Positions 27,227-36,759 of a DNA stretch of 64,000 nt are shown here, piece by piece (position 1 is the first letter of the stretch; each line of letters starts with the position of its first letter). The notes under the pieces are model-generated. The model was not told where the DNA came from. It did not search any database and saw nothing but the letters and a program-made list of their open reading frames with translations. The translations under genes and the position numbers were made by a program. The stretch is from Ruminiclostridium josui JCM 17888 (GTDB lineage: Bacteria; Bacillota; Clostridia; Acetivibrionales; DSM-1351), in contig NZ_JAGE01000001.1 of assembly GCF_000526495.1 (NCBI RefSeq), forward strand, positions 558,001 through 622,000. The letters are read 5' to 3'.

Positions 27227-29058
27227 AGTGCAACCCCTCCTTCTATTTTATCCACTGCCAGATAGTTCATAGCCTGTTTTGTATACATATCCGCATAGGA
27301 GCCGTTCAGTTTCATTAATTCTTCATGAGTACCTTGCTCAATAAGCTCTCCGTGTTCAAACATAAATACTCTGTCAGCATTTCGTACTGATGAAAGACGG
27401 TGGGAGATAAAAATCATGGTTTTGTCCTTACTCTCACGCATTATGCTTTTATATAAATCATATTCGGCAATTGGGTCAAGGGCTGATGAAGGTTCGTCAA
27501 AAACCTTAATTGGAGTATTTTGAACAAAGGCTCTTGCAACTACTATTTTCTGATACTGTCCACCTGAAAGCACCGCCCCGTCCTCGTCAAATTCTTTGGT
27601 TAAAATGGTATTTATTCCTTTTGGCAGAGTCTCAACCTTTTCATAGACACCGGCTTTCTTTAAAGCTTCTATAACGGCTTCTTCCTCATTTTCAACTTTA
27701 TACCCCATCAAAACATTATCTTTTACAGAGAGAGCAAACACCTTGTAGTCCTGAAAGGCGGCGGCAAACAATTGCCTGTAAGCCCTAAGATTATATTCTT
27801 TTATGTTTCTGCCGTTTACAAGAATTTCGCCGGAGGTAGGATCATATAGGCGGAACAATAGTTTGATGATAGTTGATTTCCCTGCTCCATTATGTCCTAC
27901 AACAGCTACGACACTATTTCCCGATATACAGAAGTTCAGATTTTTCAATGCATATTTACCTTTTTTGTAAGCAAAACTGACATTTCGGAATTCAATAGAT
28001 GAAATAACAGGCTCAGGTATATCTCCATCCCAGTCTTCGGGAATAACTTCTTTGTATTCAATAAAAGTACGAAGGTTATTGACAAACATTCCGTTCTTCA
28101 TAGCCTCCACTATATTATTAAATAACCCGATTAAGATCCATGTGGCTGCCACCATTGTACTTGAAAGCACAGCAAGTTCTGAAAGAGAAACACTCTTTTC
28201 AACAATTGCCCTGTAAGCACCATACAGAAGAACACCCTCAAAGATTATAGAAAAAGTAAATACAACTTTCAATACTTCCATTATTATTGATTTAGCCCCA
28301 TATTTCTCTGCTATACTGATAGTCTTTTTTATAGCTTCATTGTATTTTTCCTTTATCAGACTATAAACTTTAGATAGTCGCATTTCCTTGGCATATTCAG
28401 CAAGGTACATAACCCTGTTTACATACTGAAAAACTCTTTCACTGGGTATACCCTCCTCGTACCTTTTCATCTCCAGTTTGTTCAAAATACCGCCAAAAAT
28501 AAAATTACCTATTATTGGAAAAATTACAAATAACACAGCTAACTTGTCTATATCATACATAGAAATAAATACCACAATAGTTGCAATTGAGCCCGTTAGT
28601 ATTCCCCACACATTTTTTACAACCGTAGCTATTTTGTCACCTGCACTGTCAAGTGCCATAGTGTATTTGTTATAAAATTCTGCATCTTCAAAACAGTTAA
28701 GTTCAACATTTCTAGCTTTTTGATACAGTTTCAGATACAGTCCTTCGTACATTTTAGTACTGTTCAGGGGAAATGCAACGTTATTTACATAGCTCCTGTA
28801 TAGGCCAATTAATGCAAATGTAACCCCGCAAAATAGTATAAATACCAATATACTGTTAAAACCCATTTTCTTTTCAAATGCATTAATTATGTATCTCATA
28901 AAAATTGTACTGAAAAACACCCATTCAAAACATCCTAAAATATTCATCATCAATGCATGGATTACATAGCTTTTAGTAATAGTCCATGCAACTTTTAGCG
29001 CAAAGATGTTATTCTTTATTGAAGTTAAATTAGATACTTCTTTCGGTTTCTTTTCCAA
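27223..29058 (-). CDS. ABC exporter half-transporter, first of a pair
   Basis: 611 residues. Membrane domain about 20-325 (FNSILVFILFCGVTFALIGL), ATPase domain with Walker A GHNGAGKST, signature VLSGGQYQK, Walker B FDEPSSALDP (degenerate just before the Asp: IKVF) and ISHRLSSVRNAD. Similar in plan to its downstream partner, with which it shares a 4-base overlap, so the two arose by duplication and likely act as a heterodimer. Neighbouring genes give no clear cargo; the convergent BtrH-like gene hints at a small peptide or modified metabolite. Confidence 0.9.
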   Translation of the reverse strand: MEKKPKEVSNLTSIKNNIFALKVAWTITKSYVIHALMMNILGCFEWVFFSTIFMRYIINAFEKKMGFNSILVFILFCGVTFALIGLYRSYVNNVAFPLNSTKMYEGLYLKLYQKARNVELNCFEDAEFYNKYTMALDSAGDKIATVVKNVWGILTGSIATIVVFISMYDIDKLAVLFVIFPIIGNFIFGGILNKLEMKRYEEGIPSERVFQYVNRVMYLAEYAKEMRLSKVYSLIKEKYNEAIKKTISIAEKYGAKSIIMEVLKVVFTFSIIFEGVLLYGAYRAIVEKSVSLSELAVLSSTMVAATWILIGLFNNIVEAMKNGMFVNNLRTFIEYKEVIPEDWDGDIPEPVISSIEFRNVSFAYKKGKYALKNLNFCISGNSVVAVVGHNGAGKSTIIKLLFRLYDPTSGEILVNGRNIKEYNLRAYRQLFAAAFQDYKVFALSVKDNVLMGYKVENEEEAVIEALKKAGVYEKVETLPKGINTILTKEFDEDGAVLSGGQYQKIVVARAFVQNTPIKVFDEPSSALDPIAEYDLYKSIMRESKDKTMIFISHRLSSVRNADRVFMFEHGELIEQGTHEELMKLNGSYADMYTKQAMNYLAVDKIEGGVAL

Positions 29059-29236
29059 ATAAATCCCCCTAACAAAAATTAATAAATAACTATTATAAAA
29101 GTTTCATATTAAGTAATGGAATCAATAGATGAAAGCAATAAAAAGGATATAAAATATAATATAGCAAATATAAACTGTCATGTAAATATTTGAATATAAG
29201 AGTATTTAGTACCACTTAGAAATTGTTAATATATGA
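29059..29236. promoter_or_regulatory. Upstream region of the ABC exporter pair
   Basis: About 180 bases of AT-rich DNA between the exporter start and the foldback element. It must contain the exporter promoter, but no convincing -35/-10 pair stands out. No gene is seen. Confidence 0.4.
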
Positions 29237-29386
29237 AAATAGGAGCTATCGCAAAACAAAAATTCTAACTGTTTTAACACTGGTACTTCCGTATAAAATT
29301 ATATCAATGTTTGCTTCCAAGATATAATTTATACTCACGTACAAGGTAGACAAAGATAAGAAATAGTTTTGCAACAGCTCCTATTT
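29237..29386. mobile_element. 150-bp foldback element with 21-bp terminal inverted repeats (MITE-like)
   Basis: Ends AAATAGGAGCTATCGCAAAAC (29237-29257) and GTTTTGCAACAGCTCCTATTT (29366-29386) are inverted copies with two mismatches. A second inverted repeat lies inside (TATAAAATTATATC against GATATAATTTATA), and stretches between also pair, so the whole element can fold on itself. GGAGCT-TTGCAAAA type ends are seen on some clostridial insertion sequences. It has no ORF. It lies 10 bases beyond the PL11 stop and might also end that transcript. Confidence 0.7.
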
Positions 29387-29396
29387 GATTAGGTTA

Positions 29397-31883
29397 TTAA
29401 TTTATAGTAGTTATAGGTCCGCCTAACAGCGCTTTTCTGAACAAAGCCAAATCAATAGCATCTATTGTATTATCATAATTAAAATCTACAGTCTTCATGG
29501 CTTCCTGTGATAAGCTTATCTTTCCCAGCAGATATGACTTGAGGATAGCATAGTCAAGAGAATTTATCTCTCCGTCACCATTTGCATCACCTAAAAGAAA
29601 ATCGGCTGTCTGAGGCTTTACAATAACAACATAGTTAACTATACTTGCTGAGGCACCGTTTGTACCAAGGGTTACAAGAGAATTCTCTTTATAATCTTTT
29701 TTATAGATATTGTATGCAACAGAATTATTATCGCTTACTATGGTCTCCCCCGTTACAGTCCAACTGCTTAACCATGCTGGAATATTTGTAGCCCTTGTAT
29801 CCAATCCCACATAAACAGAAATATCGGATTTTGCTATAAAGGATGCTTCATCGGTGGCATATATTTTTGAATCACATGCCGTCCTTATCCATTCGGAACC
29901 TGTAAGTTCCTGTGGAACCTGTGTAAACTTATATGTTCTGTCACCATATACCAAGTCGCCCACCTGTAAATTTGATTGAATTGACCAGTCAACAGAATTT
30001 TCATTATCATTTACTGTTAAAGCCTTTATTAGTTTACCATCAATTGTAATAGGATTTCCTCCTGCCAGATATATAGAAGGCTTGGGAGGTGTTGCCATAC
30101 CGCTTCCCAGGAAGAAACTGGTGTGTGGGGGCTGGTTGTACGCTACATTCTGCCAGGCTACTCCCAGTCTGTATACAGGATCGTGCATTAAGGTATAAAT
30201 ACGTCTGCTTGTCAAATCTGTGGTAGTATAGATATTTAAATATTTGCTATCAGATGTTCTCCATATAGCTTCTTCCCGCCAATCGCCCAGAATATCCGCC
30301 TGTAGGCAGGGAGTAGATTTTGTGCCGTTATTGGACTCACAGCCTACTGCTGAAAGCAATGGTCCTCCACCATATTTAGTTATGCTTGTACCGTCTAAAA
30401 GCTCACGAAGTTCATCGCCGTCCCACCATATTGCAAAATTCGTCTGTCCAGGTGCAGAACCGATATTTTGTCCTGTACAGCTAAATAATGGTGAACCTGA
30501 TGCCCATACCTCCTCACCTGGATATTGTGCGGTCAAGTCTGCTGAACATGCTCTTCCTACATCTTTGGATGCCTGAAACTTAAAAATCACACTTCCTGTC
30601 TTAGCATCTCGAAAAGATGCACCAACCCCTCCATTTCCGGCAGAGTCCTCATGACAGGACCATACCTCAAGACCTGGCCTGTTTGGATTAAGGTCACCCA
30701 GATGCATTGAATCCCCATGCTTCAAATTTGTATTATAAAGTCCTTTTCCTGAATCATCAATGGTACATGAACCATAGACAATCTCGTCCTTTCCATCATC
30801 ATCCACATCTGCTACACTAAGGTTGTGGTTGCCTTGTCCGGCATAACCGGAATTGCCACTGCTATTACTGTCAAATGTCCAACGTTTGGTTAATTTTGTG
30901 CCATTCCAGTCGTAAGCAACTAACACTGTCCGTGTATAATATCCTCGGCACATAACAAGACTTGGGTGCACCCCATCCAAGTACGCAATACACGCCAGAA
31001 AACGGTCAACTCGATTACCATATGAATCTCCCCAACTGGAAACAGTACCTCTGGCTGGTTCATAGTTTTCTGTGTATAGAGCCTTACCAGTATTTCCATC
31101 AAATATGGTCAAGTACTCAGGACCTGTAAGTACGTACCCCGATGAATTACGATAGTCTGCACCGGCATTTCCGATTACATTCCCGACACCGTCTTTGGTA
31201 CCGTCTGATGTTTTACATGCCATTTCAGCTTTGCCGTCTCCATTGAGATCGTATACCATGAATTGTGTATAATGGGCACCTGCACGGATATTTTTTCCCA
31301 AATCAATTCTCCATAGACGTTTACCGTTCAGTTTATATGCATCAATGTATACATTTCCTGTATATCCACTTTGAGAGTTATCCTTTGCATTTGACGGATC
31401 CCATTTTAAAACAATTTCATATTGACCGTCGCCATCCAAATCCCCAACGCTGCAATCGTTTGCACTATATGTATAGGCCACTCCGTCAGGTGTAGTTCCT
31501 CCATTGGGAATCTGGAGAGGAATCTGCAGGTAGTTACGGCCCCATACACTTACTGATGGTGAAATTGCCTGTTCGTTGCCATTTATTACAGCACTTACAG
31601 AGTACTTAGAATTTGCAGTCCCTGACTTGTCAATATAGTTGCTTGCCCCTGATATGTTAGCCACCTTTACCGAATCTCTGTAAAGATTATAGGTTACATC
31701 AGATGATTCAGTTCCTAATATACGCCAACTTATAAAAACACCATCGTTAACTTTAACCGCGACCACACCTCTATCCAAATTTTCCATTTGGCGTGCTGTT
31801 GCAGCAGATACTGTTTGTTGAAAACTACAACAAGTTAGTAGCATTACACTAATTAAGAAGCCCAAAAACACCTTTCTTAACAC
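29397..31883 (-). CDS. Cellulosomal PL11 rhamnogalacturonan lyase, PL11-X-dockerin
   Basis: About 828 residues. Signal peptide (VFLGFLISVMLLTCCSF...VSA), then a PL11 propeller (about 30-615) with MENLDRGVVAVKVNDGVFI, repeated Ca-binding DxDGDG-like motifs (GDLDGDGQYEIVLKWD, YDLNGDGKAEMACKT) and ADILGDWREEAIWR near the end. A module of about 135 residues shared with the two upstream pectinases follows, then a dockerin (INSLDYAILKSYLLGK and IDAIDLALFRKALLGG). It cuts the rhamnogalacturonan I backbone by beta-elimination. I start at the GTG 31883, which has AAGGAGGGG six bases upstream. Last gene of the pectin cassette. Confidence 0.92.
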   Translation of the reverse strand: MLRKVFLGFLISVMLLTCCSFQQTVSAATARQMENLDRGVVAVKVNDGVFISWRILGTESSDVTYNLYRDSVKVANISGASNYIDKSGTANSKYSVSAVINGNEQAISPSVSVWGRNYLQIPLQIPNGGTTPDGVAYTYSANDCSVGDLDGDGQYEIVLKWDPSNAKDNSQSGYTGNVYIDAYKLNGKRLWRIDLGKNIRAGAHYTQFMVYDLNGDGKAEMACKTSDGTKDGVGNVIGNAGADYRNSSGYVLTGPEYLTIFDGNTGKALYTENYEPARGTVSSWGDSYGNRVDRFLACIAYLDGVHPSLVMCRGYYTRTVLVAYDWNGTKLTKRWTFDSNSSGNSGYAGQGNHNLSVADVDDDGKDEIVYGSCTIDDSGKGLYNTNLKHGDSMHLGDLNPNRPGLEVWSCHEDSAGNGGVGASFRDAKTGSVIFKFQASKDVGRACSADLTAQYPGEEVWASGSPLFSCTGQNIGSAPGQTNFAIWWDGDELRELLDGTSITKYGGGPLLSAVGCESNNGTKSTPCLQADILGDWREEAIWRTSDSKYLNIYTTTDLTSRRIYTLMHDPVYRLGVAWQNVAYNQPPHTSFFLGSGMATPPKPSIYLAGGNPITIDGKLIKALTVNDNENSVDWSIQSNLQVGDLVYGDRTYKFTQVPQELTGSEWIRTACDSKIYATDEASFIAKSDISVYVGLDTRATNIPAWLSSWTVTGETIVSDNNSVAYNIYKKDYKENSLVTLGTNGASASIVNYVVIVKPQTADFLLGDANGDGEINSLDYAILKSYLLGKISLSQEAMKTVDFNYDNTIDAIDLALFRKALLGGPITTIN

Positions 31884-31905
31884 ATTTAACCCCTCCTTAT
31901 TTATT

Positions 31906-33570
31906 TTAATTACCACTTAATAAATAGCTTTTTAGCAGCGCATAATCCAAAGCATTTACATTTCCGTCATTATTCATATCTGCTGCTGTTATATTTATAC
32001 CGTCAGATATCCCAGTCAATATGTACTTCCTCAGTAATGCAAAATCCAAGGCACTTACTGTTCCATCCTCATTTAAATCACCTGGAAGAACTTCAGCTGT
32101 CTTTGACTTTACAATAACAACATAGTTTACAGTACTTGAGGATGCTCCGTTAAATCCCAGTGTAACAAGGGAGTTTGCTGCAAAATCCTTTTTGTATAGA
32201 TTGTAAGCAACCCCATTATTATCGCTCACCAAGGTCTCCCCCGTTGGAGTCCAACTGTTTAGCCAATTAAGAGAACTTGTCACTCTGGTATCCAAGCCAA
32301 TATAAACCGTTATATCTGATTTTGCTATAAAGGAAGCTTCATCCGCCGAATATGTTTTGGAGTCACAGGCCGTCCTTATCCATTCGGAACCAGTAAGCTT
32401 CTGTGGAATTTGTGTAAATTTATATGCCCTGTCACCGTATATTATGTCTCCTACCTGCAAATTTGACTGTACAGACCAATCTGCAGCATTTATAACATCG
32501 TTTACAACCAGCGACTTTATGTATTGTCCATCGGGAATAGGTACAGGAATATTTTCGTTGACATTAGGATTCCAACCATCTGAGCCTGAAAGGAATTTCT
32601 CCACTGTATACTCCGCTGCCCTTGAGGAAGGTAGCTGCTTTCTGGATACATTTGCACCTGCACCTGTATTCTGATACTCCCACATTTCATAGTTTGCAGG
32701 ATTGTTTCCTGACATGACTGTCCATCCAGCATCAGCAATATGTGAGCCTAATTCGCATTCCCGGAATAATACCTTAGGGGTGGTCTGAACAGTGTCAGAA
32801 CTGGGAATCCAAGGTCTTCCCAGATAAAAAGATTTAGGACTTGAATTGCTTGTCAGCTTACACTTGTATATAAGATATCCCTTTTGATTTGCCTTGGTAC
32901 TAGGAGCCGTAATGCATCCTCCGCTTCTGCTGATTGAAAAAATTTCACAGCTGTCAAATACTGCATTTGCTGAGCCAAATATAAAATCTACATCTCCCTC
33001 AATATAACAATTGTAATAATACTGCCTGCGCGAATCTCCGTTTGCATACAAAGTGTCCTGATTACCTTTGAATGAACAGTTTTTGAATATCATCTTGTCT
33101 GCTTTAGCAAGGACAGCCACTGCCTGACTTCTGCCGTTAGCAACCTCATCATATGAATTTTCAAAAGTTATGTTCTCAGCCTGGAACCCGTCGCCTGCAA
33201 TGGTAACACTGGCACTTCCCGTGGTACCCAATGTTCCCCCTGATGAATTTGGGGTGCTTGCTGCATCATTGTAGGTTAGAATCGTGCCTGCTTTACTTTG
33301 TCCAATCAAAGAAATATTAATTTTAGATGAAGAAATATTTATTTTTTCTTTATATGTGCCGTTTTTAATGTATATGGTTGTTCTGGTTGCTTTATTAGAC
33401 GGTACACTGTTAATTGCTGCCTGTACGGTAGTATAATTACCGCTTCCATCCTTTGCTACAACAATATCATAGGACACCGCTTCTACTTTATACGTTAAAA
33501 GTGAGCCAACCATCGTTTGGAGCACAAAGATAAAAATTAAAGCTAACTTAGAAAACATTTTTCTTCCCAT
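31906..33570 (-). CDS. Cellulosomal CE8 pectin methylesterase, CE8-X-dockerin
   Basis: 554 residues. Signal peptide to about 32. The CE8 beta-helix at 33-335 has the acid/base Asp172 in GNQDTLYANG, nucleophile Asp195 in GDVDFIFGSA and the substrate Arg in YLGRPW. The shared X module is at about 347-485 and the dockerin at 490-554 (VSALDFALLRKYILTG, VNALDYALLKSYLLSG). It demethylates homogalacturonan so that the PL10 lyase encoded 21 bases upstream can cut it. The ATG has GGAGG seven bases upstream. Several cysteines (NCSFKGN, NCYIEG, SCEIF, GGCITA) make it more Cys-rich than the xylanases. Confidence 0.95.
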   Translation of the reverse strand: MGRKMFSKLALIFIFVLQTMVGSLLTYKVEAVSYDIVVAKDGSGNYTTVQAAINSVPSNKATRTTIYIKNGTYKEKINISSSKINISLIGQSKAGTILTYNDAASTPNSSGGTLGTTGSASVTIAGDGFQAENITFENSYDEVANGRSQAVAVLAKADKMIFKNCSFKGNQDTLYANGDSRRQYYYNCYIEGDVDFIFGSANAVFDSCEIFSISRSGGCITAPSTKANQKGYLIYKCKLTSNSSPKSFYLGRPWIPSSDTVQTTPKVLFRECELGSHIADAGWTVMSGNNPANYEMWEYQNTGAGANVSRKQLPSSRAAEYTVEKFLSGSDGWNPNVNENIPVPIPDGQYIKSLVVNDVINAADWSVQSNLQVGDIIYGDRAYKFTQIPQKLTGSEWIRTACDSKTYSADEASFIAKSDITVYIGLDTRVTSSLNWLNSWTPTGETLVSDNNGVAYNLYKKDFAANSLVTLGFNGASSSTVNYVVIVKSKTAEVLPGDLNEDGTVSALDFALLRKYILTGISDGINITAADMNNDGNVNALDYALLKSYLLSGN

Positions 33571-33591
33571 ATGACTTCCTCCAATCCCATA

Positions 33592-35259
33592 CTATTTACT
33601 AATTCCTAATATATAGCCTTTAATAAGTGCCAGATCAATTGCATTTATAGAATTATCATTATTCATATCTGCTGCCTGTAAATCCATTCCGTCAGTTACT
33701 CCATTAAGTAAGTATTTCTTTACAAGTGCAAAATCCAAAGCATCTACTGCTCCATCTCTGTTTACGTCCCCATTTATAATTGTGGATTTAGGTTTTACAA
33801 TCACTGTGTAATTAACTACACTGGAGGACGCCCCGTTAGTCCCAAGTATCACACTAGAGCCAGCAGTAAAATCCTTTTTGTAAATATTGTACGTCAGGGC
33901 ATTATCTGAGTTTAAGGATTCGCCGGTTTTAGTCCAGTTTCCAAGCCAAGCTGGTATGTTGGTAACCCTTGTATCCAAGGCTACATAAACTGTTATATCT
34001 GATTTAGCAGTAAAGGAGGCTTCATCTGAGGCATATAGTTTTGAATCACATGCTGTTCTTATCCACTCAGAACCTATAAGGCTTTGTGGAATTTGAACAA
34101 ATTTGAATGTTCTGTCTCCGTATATTGAATCTCCCACCTGTAAATTAGATTGAATAGACCAATCCACAGCATTATCCCCATCATTTACAACCAGAGTTTT
34201 GATATTTTGACCATCGGGAATAGGTGTTGGGATAACAACTTCTTTAACAAGGTTTTTGGGCCAATCGCCATACCAAGCATATCCGTATCTTCTTTCCTGA
34301 CTTATTTCTGACAATTTATAATGTAGGGAACCGTCACGATCAACAAATATTGCTCTATTAGTACCCATTTCATAAAAACGTGCCCATATAGGTGGTGCTT
34401 GAGGATCACTGACAACTATTTTGTCATCTCCCGTGTCAACTACCTTAATTCCCAGTATTTTAACTTGTGCAAACCAGTTAATTGCTGAATTAATTGCGTT
34501 TGTTATCTCTGAACTGGGGTTGCTAATTCCTTTTAAGTAATTCACTATACCTACACTCTCACTGGTGCAAATGGATGGCAATTCATAAGCTCTTCCACTG
34601 GCAGGCTTCAGAGTCACTTCGTCGTGCTGCTGGCACCATGCGGTTTTTACACCGTTTACTATTATTTGTGTATTTAAAATACATTGGATACCTTTTTGAA
34701 CAGCACTACTTGCTCTTGAGGCTCTGGTAGAATCTATAAAAGTATAATCCCCTGCCTTTTTTGATACATCGGTTAATAAATTCATAACATGAATCATAGC
34801 ATTATCATTATAGGTAATGTGTGCATGATAAGTTCCTGCATCGTTGAATACCTGAGGCCATCCACCGTTTGAATATTGTCCGTTCAATAAAAGGTCTATA
34901 CCCTTTTGGCAAGCAGTCAGATATTTTGTGTTTTTAGTCTGATTATAAGTTTTTGCTAAAACTTTTATCTGAGAAGTGGTTGTATCATTATCTATTGTAG
35001 ATTTGCCCCATGACCCGCTGGTACTTGTTGTCATATCCTTTCTCCAACCTCCATCTGGAAGCTGGTACTGAACTATACTGTCTGCCAGTGCAATTCCTTG
35101 GGAACTGCCAAACCATGAGTCTGAATTTTTAAATACGCTCTTCCAATCCGGGGTTGAAGCAAATGCGTGTTTGGGAAACAATAAAGCGAAAGAAAAAAGC
35201 GAAACCAGAATTGTTATGTACAATGCCTTTGGAATTTTGATTCTTATACTTTTTTGCAT
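33592..35259 (-). CDS. Cellulosomal PL10 pectate lyase, PL10-X-dockerin
   Basis: 555 residues. Signal peptide to about 34 (cut after HAFA). The PL10 alpha/alpha fold at about 36-335 shows YQLPDGGWRKDM, NGGWPQVFND, TAWCQQHDEVTLKPASGRAY and the active-site region PPIWARFYEMGTNRAIF with conserved arginines. X module about 350-485, dockerin 490-555 (VDALDFALVKKYLLNG, INAIDLALIKGYILG). It cleaves polygalacturonate by calcium-dependent beta-elimination. Its RBS AAGGAGG overlaps the stop of the small unknown gene upstream, which ties this cassette to the redox-protein genes. Confidence 0.95.
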   Translation of the reverse strand: MQKSIRIKIPKALYITILVSLFSFALLFPKHAFASTPDWKSVFKNSDSWFGSSQGIALADSIVQYQLPDGGWRKDMTTSTSGSWGKSTIDNDTTTSQIKVLAKTYNQTKNTKYLTACQKGIDLLLNGQYSNGGWPQVFNDAGTYHAHITYNDNAMIHVMNLLTDVSKKAGDYTFIDSTRASRASSAVQKGIQCILNTQIIVNGVKTAWCQQHDEVTLKPASGRAYELPSICTSESVGIVNYLKGISNPSSEITNAINSAINWFAQVKILGIKVVDTGDDKIVVSDPQAPPIWARFYEMGTNRAIFVDRDGSLHYKLSEISQERRYGYAWYGDWPKNLVKEVVIPTPIPDGQNIKTLVVNDGDNAVDWSIQSNLQVGDSIYGDRTFKFVQIPQSLIGSEWIRTACDSKLYASDEASFTAKSDITVYVALDTRVTNIPAWLGNWTKTGESLNSDNALTYNIYKKDFTAGSSVILGTNGASSSVVNYTVIVKPKSTIINGDVNRDGAVDALDFALVKKYLLNGVTDGMDLQAADMNNDNSINAIDLALIKGYILGISK

Positions 35260-35273
35260 TTTCTAATACCTCC

Positions 35274-35579
35274 TTAAGAATCCAGTTGAACTTTTACCAC
35301 ATCATTATTTATATTTAAAAGTGCTCTAATATTTTTGGGTATCTCCTCCAATTCAATTTGGCCCTTGCCGTCAGGAAGCACTTCGTTGAAATATTCGTTT
35401 ATCTCCAGCATGAGCTTTTTCATTACATATGTTCTGTGAATAATACATGGCTCACGGTCATTAAATAATTCGATACTCTTTTTAATGATTATTTCTTCTT
35501 TGAAAGGCAACGAATTCAATTTATATTCATTATTTGTACAGCCCTTTTTATCAATAAAAATTATTCTTTTTGGTTGCAT
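35274..35579 (-). CDS. Small protein of unknown function in the redox-pectinase operon
   Basis: 101 residues, cytosolic by appearance (no signal peptide or membrane helix). Begins MQPKRIIFIDKKGC and contains two cysteines (Cys14 and one in DREPCIIHRTYVMKKL), and ends in an acidic, hydrophobic tail. I do not recognise the family. It follows the DsbD-like gene by 21 bases and its TAA is part of the Shine-Dalgarno region of the PL10 gene, so it is almost certainly co-transcribed with both. A regulator or partner of the redox proteins is possible. Confidence 0.75.
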   Translation of the reverse strand: MQPKRIIFIDKKGCTNNEYKLNSLPFKEEIIIKKSIELFNDREPCIIHRTYVMKKLMLEINEYFNEVLPDGKGQIELEEIPKNIRALLNINNDVVKVQLDS

Positions 35580-35600
35580 GGTCCTACACCTCCAATTTAG

Positions 35601-36737
35601 CTAAAAAAGCAAAAGAATTATTATAACGAATAAAGCTAAAATTAGTGCATTTATTAACTTTATAATATGAAGCCGTTCCCTTATTGCCTCTGAAACCTCA
35701 AAAATTTCTTTTCCCTTGTATACCAGAAATAACAATATAATAAGCGGTAGAATGACCCCCGAATTATACAGAACAAGAGAAATCAATGCTTGAAGGCTTA
35801 ACTGGGAATTTGTCTGAAAAATTGTAATAATAGTAGCAAGATAGATTTGCCCTGTACACAGAAACTCCCCTAAAGATATAACTATTCCCATCAGGAAACC
35901 TAATAACAATATAATTTTCAGGTTTGCAAAGCCCGATACTTTTTTTATTACCCCATGGTTAAACCTTCTAAGTACTTCAGGCAGCTGCAGACGTATTTTG
36001 TCATATCTTTCGGCTTTGGCTGCAAAATAATCCTGTATACTCATAACAATCAAAATTAACAGCACAACTGTGAAAATTATCTTAAACACTGTATTAAACA
36101 AACTGAAATCAAAGATTGATAAAAACCGGAATAAAATGGTTCCCAGCAGCACATACGCAAGAAATTTACCTGAAATAAAAGATAATCCAATTTTAAGTAC
36201 TTTCTCTTTTTTCACAGTTAAAAGGGATAGAAAAAATAGCAGCATAGACAATGAACATGGATTTAAGCCATTAATAATACCTGCCAGTAATACGCTTGGA
36301 GTGGTAAAGCCTTTAAACCTCCTGATATCTTTTTCATGGGTTTCTTGCAAATCATTAATCTCAATTGTTTTGACTCCTGGAGTATTTAACACCTTTTCAA
36401 GATTAGTTTTAATAAGCTCTTCATCTGTATAATATTTGTCCCTGATAAATACAACGGGAACAATTCCCTCATCCTCTGGTAAAACATTATATGCTTCATC
36501 ATACTTGTCCAGCAGACTTTTGTATCTCAAATCAGATATATCATACTTTCTTAAGTCTATAGTATTATGCTTTTCACTAAAATTTTCAAGGAAGTCAGAC
36601 ATACTCCTGCAAGATGCACATGTAGGGCTATAAAAGTATACTAACTTGACTTTAGTTTCATCTTCTGCCCAAGAGCTGAAAACACTTCCATGTAACATCA
36701 ATAACAAAGCTATAAGGAAAATCGGAAACTTTTTCAT
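35601..36737 (-). CDS. Thioredoxin-like domain fused to DsbD/CcdA-type membrane protein
   Basis: 378 residues. Signal-like N-terminus (FLIALLLMLHGSVFSSWA), then an extracytoplasmic thioredoxin-like domain at about 25-125 with a CxxC in FYSPTCASCRSM. The rest has about six to seven membrane helices with paired cysteines in GLNPCSLSMLLFF and GEFLCTGQIYLA, the pattern of DsbD-beta/CcdA electron carriers. It probably moves reducing equivalents from the cytosol to thiols outside the membrane. It is 22 bases from the thioredoxin-like lipoprotein gene and upstream of the pectinases. Confidence 0.85.
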   Translation of the reverse strand: MKKFPIFLIALLLMLHGSVFSSWAEDETKVKLVYFYSPTCASCRSMSDFLENFSEKHNTIDLRKYDISDLRYKSLLDKYDEAYNVLPEDEGIVPVVFIRDKYYTDEELIKTNLEKVLNTPGVKTIEINDLQETHEKDIRRFKGFTTPSVLLAGIINGLNPCSLSMLLFFLSLLTVKKEKVLKIGLSFISGKFLAYVLLGTILFRFLSIFDFSLFNTVFKIIFTVVLLILIVMSIQDYFAAKAERYDKIRLQLPEVLRRFNHGVIKKVSGFANLKIILLLGFLMGIVISLGEFLCTGQIYLATIITIFQTNSQLSLQALISLVLYNSGVILPLIILLFLVYKGKEIFEVSEAIRERLHIIKLINALILALFVIIILLLF

Positions 36738-36759
36738 TGTATACTCCTCATTTGCGGAT

